Below are positions 1 to 4,744 of a stretch of 5,935 nucleotides of DNA, piece by piece. The position numbers and the translations under genes are program-made. Under the pieces are notes generated by a model that saw only the letters and a program-made list of their open reading frames with translations, made no database searches and had not been told where the DNA came from. The stretch covers positions 1 through 5,935 of the forward strand of contig WRBX01000042.1 of assembly GCA_009784335.1 (NCBI GenBank). The letters run 5' to 3'. The DNA comes from Oscillospiraceae bacterium. GTDB lineage: Bacteria > Bacillota_A > Clostridia > Monoglobales > WRBX01. Position 1 is the stretch's first letter; each line of letters begins with the position of its first letter.

Positions 1-279
1 AGCAAACGACAGCACTTTTTTAGGATTTCTCATAGCCTTCAAAGCACCCAAAATTGCAAGATTATTGCTCTCTGTGCCGCCGCTTGTAAAGTAGATTTCC
101 TTACTTTCGCATCGAAAATTATCAGCAAAGCTTTGGCGATGCTTTTCAATCTCGCATTTTGCCTTATATCCAAAGGAATGAAGAGAGGAGGGATTAGCAA
201 AAAGCTCGGTTGCTTCTGAAAAAGCTTCACGAGCTTCGGGCAATATTGGCGTTGTTGCGGCATTATCCAAATAAATCAA
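1..279 (-). CDS. Cysteine desulfurase (NifS/IscS family), N-terminal part, cut by window edge
   Basis: Class V aminotransferase-fold, PLP-dependent enzymes of this family take sulfur from L-cysteine for Fe-S cluster, thiamine or tRNA-thiolation pathways in the cytoplasm. The 93 visible residues begin MIYLDNAATTP, the hallmark N-terminus of the family, followed by the FANPSSLHSFG segment (residues 27-37) and TSGGTESNN (65-73), the loop that normally contacts the PLP phosphate. The catalytic lysine and cysteine lie outside the window, so activity and subtype (NifS, IscS, or a tRNA-thiolation partner) cannot be decided. The start is TTG at 279-277. It gives exactly the family N-terminus, and an AGGAG lies 8 nt upstream. 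The gene follows the DUF2142 gene after 31 bp with no terminator, so co-transcription is likely although no functional link is evident. A different reading frame over 39-263 is a shadow. Confidence 0.93.
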   Translation of the reverse strand, partial: MIYLDNAATTPILPEAREAFSEATELFANPSSLHSFGYKAKCEIEKHRQSFADNFRCESKEIYFTSGGTESNNLAILGALKAMRNPKKVLSFA

Positions 280-318
280 ACTTCAAACTCCTAACTTCTA
301 ATTTCAAACTTCAAATAT
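277..318. repeat. Degenerate 7-bp tandem repeat, six units, at the gene junction
   Basis: Read on the plus strand the units are caaactt, caaactc, ctaactt, ctaattt, caaactt and caaatat, each exactly 7 bp and starting at 277, 284, 291, 298, 305 and 312. On the minus strand the consensus is roughly AAGTTTG or AAGTTAG. The array covers the last codons and TGA stop (313-311) of the DUF2142 gene, the AGGAG of the next gene and its TTG start codon. Heptanucleotide tandem repeats are known in intergenic regions of some bacteria, notably cyanobacteria; I do not claim that this is the same family. Confidence 0.7.
288..292 (-). promoter_or_regulatory. Ribosome binding site AGGAG for the cysteine desulfurase
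   Basis: AGGAG on the minus strand, 8 nt before the TTG codon at 279-277. It decides the non-ATG start. The motif sits inside the 7-bp tandem repeat and is created by one variant unit of it. Confidence 0.75.
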
Positions 319-2284
319 GATGCACCAAAATAGTCAGCAACACCGGGAATTGTAACAAAATTATCCCGCTGGCAAGTGCAAAATTCAGCGATTTCCCGCT
401 AAACTCCGTGCGCGTCTTAATATTATTGAGCTGATAAAGCAACAACAGAGCAATCGGCATAAAATATCGCCCTTGAATCCCCTCAAAAACATTTGCTCCA
501 ACCCGATTATACTGAATATAAATGCTGGCAAAAATCAGAAGGCCAATCAGCAAAAACACGCCCAAGAGCAGCATTTTTCTCTTAACCTCAAGCTGAATAC
601 TATATTTATTATCGCACATAGCTAAGAACACCAAGCCAAGCGTCAGCGCCACCACAATCCAAGTATGCACCGAAATATCAAACCAGCCGAGGCTACCGCC
701 AAAGAAGCTCTGGATATAAAAATTCAGCTGCAACGAGAGCGAATAAAAAATCGTGCCGATGAATTTTAGCGGATGTGTGAGGATATAATCCAGCTGCATC
801 CCTGCATTCACGCCCGGCATCACATTGGTCACCAGGAACTTCGAAGCCGTCATAAGCCAGCTTATATTCAAGAAAACCGAGACAAAAATCAGCGAGAGAA
901 TCGAGGCACCCCATCGCCTCTTGCTACCAAATTTACTAATCGGAATAATAAACATAATCAAGCATAGCGGCATATACACAATCTTTGAAAGCGAGATTCC
1001 GGCCGATAGCAGCAGCAAAAACGCTATCTGAATGGCTGATATTCGCTTTTCCTTGCCAAACGCCAAATACATCACATACGAGATAAACAAAAATGCCAGC
1101 GCGTTGGTGATTCCATCGCATGACAGCGAGGCAACAGTGTAGAGCGACATCGGAGTAAGCGCCAGCAAAAACACCATTCTCTTGCCGAAATATAATATTT
1201 GCAGCGCCAGCATCATCAAGAGTGCCCAAACCAGCAAATTAAAGAATCTGCCGAAAAATGCCATTATCATCGGGCCGAAGCCCAGTGTTCGCGCAAGCCA
1301 AATTCCAAAAGCCTGCGGATAATAAACAATCGGCGAATATAGTGCAGAATTCGGGAAGTTAATAAACCGCACCTTATCGGGCTCCAATTCCTGCTTTAGC
1401 CCCTTGGCCGTATCGCTATAATCAAAATTGGTCACATCCGGCAGCGTAATTTTCTGCAAAGAAGCAGGCAACATCCGCCCGCCAATGCCATTTGAAAAAT
1501 CCGATGTAGAATGCCCGAGCGACACCTCATATGCACGATAAAAATGCAGCGTTTCATCCTGCCCGCGAAACATCGGAGTTGTGAACATGAATAAAAGCCC
1601 TAAAATCAGCGCGCAAGGGAAAAAGATACGAACCAAATTCCCCCTATATCTCCAAGCAAAAATCAGCATCATCAGCGTGGCAAACAAATAAATCCACACG
1701 CCTTTGTTAAATAGCGGCTGCGCCAGCGGGTCGCCAAAAAGCTGCTTATGTGCAATCACTCCATCGATTTTGGCGCCATTCACCAGCAGCTCGCCCTCTT
1801 TATACTCATCGCGATTAGATGAATAAAACGGCGCCACCAGCCGATTAGGGTCAACCCCCTTATACTTTATCATAAACGAATATTTCTTGCCGGCCGAATC
1901 GGCTATCGGCTCAAAATCAAAGTAATAATAGCCGTTATTGGCAATCTTAAAGCTGCTCGCCGTCCACTCTATCAGCGGCGACGCCATGCCCTCCTCGCTT
2001 ATCGAAAAATAAATCTCATTATCAACCTTGGTGTTATATGTTGAAAAACGCACCGCAACACCTGCAAAATCAGGTTTATGCACCATAAACGATTGCTGCA
2101 GCACAGTGTCATCCGTCACCACATTCAAAATCTCGCCCGCCGAAAACTCAGGTGTGGCAATAAGCCCTTTCTTTTTATTATCAAACGAATGCTGATAAAT
2201 GATAACATTCACAACCAAATATGTAATCACAACCACAGCGAAAAACGCGAAACGCACGATAGGATTAGAAAAAAATGATTTCAA
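311..2284 (-). CDS. DUF2142-family polytopic membrane protein, possible GT-C-type glycosyltransferase
   Basis: The protein has 657 residues when started at TTG 2284. One N-terminal transmembrane helix (about 11-31) is followed by a beta-rich extracytoplasmic domain (about 32-194). About eleven or twelve further hydrophobic helices start near 196, 219, 317, 338, 369, 390, 417, 436, 459, 538, 569, 605 and 633. Family marks are RGQDETLHFYRAYEVSLG (240-257), with the acidic pair D243/E244 and H247, then SPIVYYPQAFGIWLAR (317-332), ASLSCDGITNALAF (385-398) and QGRYFMPIALLL (604-615). This is the DUF2142 pattern, often found beside cell-surface polysaccharide genes and similar in layout to GT-C lipid-linked-sugar glycosyltransferases. 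The acidic pair in an external loop would be the candidate catalytic site, which is inference. A GTG at 2305 allows seven more residues, but AAGGAGG then falls inside the coding region, 6 nt before TTG 2284, so TTG is preferred. No sugar-biosynthesis neighbours are visible. Confidence 0.88.
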   Translation of the reverse strand: MKSFFSNPIVRFAFFAVVVITYLVVNVIIYQHSFDNKKKGLIATPEFSAGEILNVVTDDTVLQQSFMVHKPDFAGVAVRFSTYNTKVDNEIYFSISEEGMASPLIEWTASSFKIANNGYYYFDFEPIADSAGKKYSFMIKYKGVDPNRLVAPFYSSNRDEYKEGELLVNGAKIDGVIAHKQLFGDPLAQPLFNKGVWIYLFATLMMLIFAWRYRGNLVRIFFPCALILGLLFMFTTPMFRGQDETLHFYRAYEVSLGHSTSDFSNGIGGRMLPASLQKITLPDVTNFDYSDTAKGLKQELEPDKVRFINFPNSALYSPIVYYPQAFGIWLARTLGFGPMIMAFFGRFFNLLVWALLMMLALQILYFGKRMVFLLALTPMSLYTVASLSCDGITNALAFLFISYVMYLAFGKEKRISAIQIAFLLLLSAGISLSKIVYMPLCLIMFIIPISKFGSKRRWGASILSLIFVSVFLNISWLMTASKFLVTNVMPGVNAGMQLDYILTHPLKFIGTIFYSLSLQLNFYIQSFFGGSLGWFDISVHTWIVVALTLGLVFLAMCDNKYSIQLEVKRKMLLLGVFLLIGLLIFASIYIQYNRVGANVFEGIQGRYFMPIALLLLYQLNNIKTRTEFSGKSLNFALASGIILLQFPVLLTILVHHI

Positions 2285-2290
2285 ACCGAG

Positions 2291-2297
2291 CCTCCTT
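2291..2297 (-). promoter_or_regulatory. Ribosome binding site AAGGAGG that sets the TTG start of the DUF2142 gene
   Basis: Full-consensus AAGGAGG on the minus strand, 6 nt (CTCGGT) before TTG at 2284-2282. It directly follows the 3' arm of the leader stem at 2298-2309 with no gap. Base pairing of that arm could therefore control ribosome access. Confidence 0.8.
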
Positions 2298-2390
2298 CCC
2301 CACACTTACTGCAGTAACAGCAACGCTACAACTGCTAAATTGATGATAGTTATTCACTCTGATGCTACTACCACTCCGGTAAGTGTGGGG
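2298..2390 (-). promoter_or_regulatory. Structured 5' leader: 12-bp stem closing a predicted three-way junction
   Basis: On the minus-strand RNA, CCCCACACTTAC (2390-2379) pairs perfectly with GTAAGTGTGGGG (2309-2298), giving stem P1 with a 69-nt interior. Two further hairpins fit inside. P2 pairs 2374-2367 with 2350-2343 (8 bp including two G-U pairs, 16-nt loop). P3 pairs 2335-2325 with 2321-2311 (10 pairs including two G-U, one U-U mismatch at 2330/2316, 3-nt loop). The estimated transcript start (near 2392) is just before P1, and P1 ends exactly where AAGGAGG begins, so this element would be almost the whole 5' untranslated region. I do not recognise it as a known riboswitch, T-box or leader-peptide class. 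P1 is plain in the sequence; P2, P3 and any regulatory role are hand-folded inference. Confidence 0.6.
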
Positions 2391-2398
2391 CTAAAATC

Positions 2399-2427
2399 AT
2401 AATAAATAACTTCAAAAAAAAAGACAA
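2399..2427 (-). promoter_or_regulatory. Probable SigA promoter of the DUF2142 gene
   Basis: On the minus strand, TTGTCT (-35, 2427-2422) and TATTAT (-10, 2404-2399) are separated by 17 bp, matching the consensus at 4/6 and 5/6. The expected start is near 2392, at the foot of the leader stem. The -35 hexamer is formed by the 3' arm of the upstream terminator hairpin, and most of the spacer is the terminator's T-run. Confidence 0.5.
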
Positions 2428-2447
2428 GTTTTTTCATTAACTTGTCT
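2414..2447 (-). terminator. Intrinsic terminator, minus strand, upstream of the DUF2142 promoter
   Basis: A perfect 9-bp stem, AGACAAGTT (2447-2439 on the minus strand) with AACTTGTCT (2430-2422), encloses an 8-nt loop and is followed by eight T residues (2421-2414). On the plus strand the same hairpin is followed by CAAAATC and has no T-run, so it acts on minus-strand transcripts. No minus-strand gene ends here. It may shield the leader from antisense transcription of the SLH gene, or terminate RNA from the possible promoter at 2465-2495. Confidence 0.75.
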
Positions 2448-2464
2448 CAAAATCTTTTAACCAA

Positions 2465-2495
2465 ACTATATGTATGGCAAATCAAAGAATGTCAA
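2465..2495 (-). promoter_or_regulatory. Possible second minus-strand promoter, before the terminator
   Basis: A perfect TTGACA (2495-2490) and TATAGT (2470-2465, 5/6) stand 19 bp apart on the minus strand, longer than the usual 16-18. A transcript would start near 2458 and meet the terminator at once, giving an RNA of roughly 45 nt or an attenuated long leader. The spacing makes this uncertain. Confidence 0.3.
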
Positions 2496-2498
2496 TTT

Positions 2499-2526
2499 TT
2501 TACTGGAAAATATTTGCAAGGATAAT
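2499..2526 (+). promoter_or_regulatory. Possible promoter of the SLH surface-protein gene
   Basis: TTTACT (2499-2504, 4/6) and GATAAT (2521-2526, 5/6) are 16 bp apart, with a predicted start near 2533 and an untranslated leader of about 45 nt. The region is very AT-rich, so other hexamer pairs are possible. Confidence 0.4.
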
Positions 2527-2566
2527 TAACCCAGTTTAATTCAAACTAAATAAAACAATTTATTTT

Positions 2567-2571
2567 GGAGG
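2567..2571 (+). promoter_or_regulatory. Ribosome binding site GGAGG for the SLH surface-protein gene
   Basis: GGAGG lies 8 nt before ATG 2580. It overlaps the in-frame TTG at 2565, so that codon is not the start even though the frame is open there. Confidence 0.85.
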
Positions 2572-2579
2572 AAAATTTT

Positions 2580-3983
2580 ATGTTAAAAAAAATAACAGCG
2601 CTTATATTAACTGCTTGCTTCATTTTGGGCTTCTCTATGGTAGTTAATGCGGCAATAGTTGCAGAAGATACTCATTTAGAAGTTTATGCCGGCGGGCAAG
2701 TATCAGATACTTTTGTAACAAGCGATGATGCAGAAGGGCCATTAGACTTCTATTTTATGGCTAATCAAGAGAAACTGATTTACACCGATCTCGGTACGGG
2801 TGAGATTGCAGGCGATACAATCACATATACAGCACGGATGGACTCAAATTTAACGGGTGAGACCGTGACCGACACTATCCCCTATGGCATTTGGGAAGGC
2901 GAGGGCGAGCCATATTCGATTACGACGGCGGATGTTATTGTAGACATTTTAGAATCAAACATTAAGGCGAATAACCACACGCAAAATGTGCCCGCAGGTA
3001 GCACGGTTACAGGGCAATTAACAGCAACAGGCGATTTAGTCAACCCAACACTCGGCAACCTATATTTTGCGGTTTTAGATGATATTCTTGTTGAAGCCAT
3101 GGAGGGAGAAGAGGAATCTCCTCGCGGCGTGCTAACAATTGAGAGCGATGGCACATTCTCATATACCGCGCATTCTACGGCCGAGCTGGAAGACCAATTC
3201 TATTTCGTAGCAGGCGATAGCATGGGCGGCTCAAATGTTGGTTCAATCCTATTCAAAATCACCTCAGCAGTTCCAACAGGTGCACCAACCGCAATGCCAA
3301 CTCCTGCAATTCCAAGCTTTGGATATGTTGATATCGTTGGCTCGTGGGTAGAACCTTTCGCAGATAAAGAAGCATATGATAAAACATTTATCGGGCCTCA
3401 AGTTGCATCGGATTACTATTTCCAACCGATTGCAAAGATGACCAGAGGCGATTTCATCATTCAAATGAACGCAGCGCTTGGCTTAAATCCGGCTGATTAT
3501 GACACGATGCAAAACCCATTCGAAGATGCCAGAATGCCTAAATACCTTGAAAATCATGCAAAAGCAGCATATTATAATAAAGTAATTGACGGCGTTTTAG
3601 AGGGCGGAAAGAAATATTTGATGGCCGACGCATATCTAACCCGCGCTGAATCTGTGAAAATGCTTGGCAATATTGCGAAAGAAAGAGGCACAGCAACAGA
3701 TATTTCAGATGTAGCACTAACATTTACCGACACTTATTCAATACCGGTTTGGGCGGTTGATAGCGTGAAGCTTATGAAAAAAGTCGGCGTTATTCACGGA
3801 TATGATGACAACACATTTAGGCCTTTTGAAACATTAGATAGAGCAGCGGCTACCAAAATTCTATCGACCGGCAAGGATTATATCGGAACACTTCCAACCT
3901 CGATTCCTGCGCCAACAGCCACTCCGGTTCCGCCGGCAGCAACTCCAACCGCTGAACCCGCTCCCGTGGCCACACCTTCTTAA
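2580..3983 (+). CDS. Secreted SLH-domain surface protein with two Ig/cadherin-like domains
   Basis: The 467-residue protein starts with a signal peptide (MLKK, hydrophobic core about 6-21, likely cleavage after VNA at 24). Residues about 26-124 and 126-228 look like two related beta-sandwich domains. The second carries GVLTIESDGTFSYTA (183-197), the typical strand pattern of bacterial Ig/cadherin-like repeats. A Pro/Thr linker (231-246) leads to three SLH repeats: about 247-301 (TRGD at 288-291), 312-368 (TRAE at 354-357) and 380-436 (LDRAA at 419-423, with GVIHGYDDNTFRPF before it). SLH trimers bind pyruvylated secondary cell-wall polymer, so the protein should sit on the outer face of the wall. 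Only the middle repeat has the exact TRAE motif. The last 30 residues are a Pro/Thr/Ala tail. No enzyme domain is present. The role is probably structural or adhesive, which is inference. It appears monocistronic. Confidence 0.9.
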   Translation: MLKKITALILTACFILGFSMVVNAAIVAEDTHLEVYAGGQVSDTFVTSDDAEGPLDFYFMANQEKLIYTDLGTGEIAGDTITYTARMDSNLTGETVTDTIPYGIWEGEGEPYSITTADVIVDILESNIKANNHTQNVPAGSTVTGQLTATGDLVNPTLGNLYFAVLDDILVEAMEGEEESPRGVLTIESDGTFSYTAHSTAELEDQFYFVAGDSMGGSNVGSILFKITSAVPTGAPTAMPTPAIPSFGYVDIVGSWVEPFADKEAYDKTFIGPQVASDYYFQPIAKMTRGDFIIQMNAALGLNPADYDTMQNPFEDARMPKYLENHAKAAYYNKVIDGVLEGGKKYLMADAYLTRAESVKMLGNIAKERGTATDISDVALTFTDTYSIPVWAVDSVKLMKKVGVIHGYDDNTFRPFETLDRAAATKILSTGKDYIGTLPTSIPAPTATPVPPAATPTAEPAPVATPS

Positions 3984-3994
3984 ATATAGATTTG

Positions 3995-4029
3995 AAAAGC
4001 AAAATGAGATAGCAAATTTGCTATCCCAT
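3995..4029 (-). terminator. Intrinsic terminator of the 4039-4656 gene in the convergent gap
   Basis: An 18-bp perfect palindrome, GATAGCAAATTTGCTATC (4008-4025), extends on the minus-strand RNA to an 11-bp stem (4029-4019 with 4014-4004, one G-U pair) closed by AATT. It is followed by TTTTGCTTTT (4003/4004 down to 3995). It begins about 10 nt after the minus-strand stop codon. On the plus strand the stem has an A-C mismatch and no T-run follows, so termination of the SLH gene here is possible but weaker. Confidence 0.7.
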
Positions 4030-4038
4030 ACATATCTC

Positions 4039-4656
4039 CTACCGATTTGCACCCTTAAGCCATATCCATGTCCTCTTGTGATCATGCTTTTCAATCTTTT
4101 CACGCATTTTTGAAGGCCTACTATCAATATTAGCATACTTTTTATAATCTGCCATCATCTTCAAAGCTTTAAGCTTAATCTTTTCGGAGGCATTCGGATG
4201 CTTCTCTATTGTTCCATATACATCTTGTGCTCTTAAATGCTTGTCCATTTTAATATTCTCTAATATTGCAGAAAAAACAGTGGAAGTCGAAAAAGGAAAT
4301 TTTGCCAGCTCTAAAAAATCCTTCCCAGAATCAATTTTGCTCGCCCAAGTTGCCAATTGCAACGCCAAGTCTTGCCCATCATTGCTCTCATTAAGCCCAA
4401 CAGCTTCTGCAATTTCTCTGTCAAAATTGGTATAATAAGCTATTTCCTTAAAAACAGCGGGTGTTGCAACAGGCAGCTTTGCAATATGCAAAACTCGCTC
4501 ATGCATCTTATCAATCGCAATATTTCTATTCACTTCCACTAATTCAATCAGATTAGCTTCAATCCGGCATTTGCTAGAGTGATTAATAAAATCATCCAGC
4601 GCTTCTTTCCAAGCTTCATTTCGAAGCGAATGTATTTCCTTTAATGTGTTCAGCAT
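4039..4656 (-). CDS. Hypothetical 205-residue helical repeat protein
   Basis: I do not recognise a named family. The protein has no signal peptide or transmembrane segment, is probably cytoplasmic, and looks almost wholly alpha-helical. An internal repeat is visible: VLHIAKLPVATPAVFKEI (55-72) resembles FLELAKFPFSTSTVFSAI (114-131), spaced 59 residues, and a weaker third copy, IEKHPNASEKIKLKAL, lies at 150-165. The pattern of a short helix, Pro, small or Thr/Ser residues, then a longer helix resembles leucine-rich-variant or HEAT-like repeats, which usually form protein-binding solenoids. The C-terminus (about 171-205) is strongly basic and ends in a Trp-containing stretch, so nucleic-acid or membrane-surface contact is possible. 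It starts at ATG 4656 with GGGGGAG 6 nt upstream, and has its own promoter and terminator. It is a real gene by these signals, with unknown function. Confidence 0.8.
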   Translation of the reverse strand: MLNTLKEIHSLRNEAWKEALDDFINHSSKCRIEANLIELVEVNRNIAIDKMHERVLHIAKLPVATPAVFKEIAYYTNFDREIAEAVGLNESNDGQDLALQLATWASKIDSGKDFLELAKFPFSTSTVFSAILENIKMDKHLRAQDVYGTIEKHPNASEKIKLKALKMMADYKKYANIDSRPSKMREKIEKHDHKRTWIWLKGANR

Positions 4657-4662
4657 AAAATG

Positions 4663-4669
4663 CTCCCCC
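4663..4669 (-). promoter_or_regulatory. Ribosome binding site GGGGGAG for the 4039-4656 gene
   Basis: A G-rich Shine-Dalgarno variant on the minus strand, 6 nt before ATG 4656. It supports that start. Confidence 0.7.
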
Positions 4670-4682
4670 TTAATCTTTCAAA

Positions 4683-4711
4683 ATTATAATACTATTCGCA
4701 AAAAAAGTCAA
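4683..4711 (-). promoter_or_regulatory. Near-consensus SigA promoter of the 4039-4656 gene
   Basis: TTGACT (4711-4706, 5/6) and TATAAT (4688-4683, 6/6) have the ideal 17-bp spacing on the minus strand. The predicted start near 4676 gives a short leader of about 20 nt that carries the ribosome binding site. This separates the gene from ileS upstream and predicts strong constitutive expression. Confidence 0.8.
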
Positions 4712-4744
4712 CTTTTATTAGGATTCTCTTTGTCATTCGGAATC

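Noticed and set aside
39..263. Minus-strand open frame of 74 codons
   Set aside because: It is a shadow of the cysteine desulfurase, whose own frame gives an unmistakable family N-terminus.
936..1229. Minus-strand open frame of 97 codons within the DUF2142 gene
   Set aside because: It is an alternative frame of a strongly supported gene, with no ribosome binding site and no recognisable motif.
2298..2390. Hammerhead ribozyme, suggested by CTGATG within a three-way junction on the plus strand
   Set aside because: The core would need CUGANGA and GAAA. The sequence reads CTGATGC and no suitably placed GAAA exists on either strand.
2368..2400. Ten-codon minus-strand leader peptide (MILAPHLPEW)
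   Set aside because: It has no adequate Shine-Dalgarno, no run of regulatory codons, and its ATG overlaps the -10 box of the proposed promoter.
2565..2579. Earlier in-frame TTG start for the SLH protein
   Set aside because: The TTG overlaps the GGAGG ribosome binding site, and ATG 2580 gives correct spacing and a proper signal peptide.
4712..4744. Intrinsic terminator after ileS
   Set aside because: Only a 5-bp GATTC/GAATC pairing is present, and the T-run belongs to the promoter spacer at 4689-4705, too far from the weak stem.
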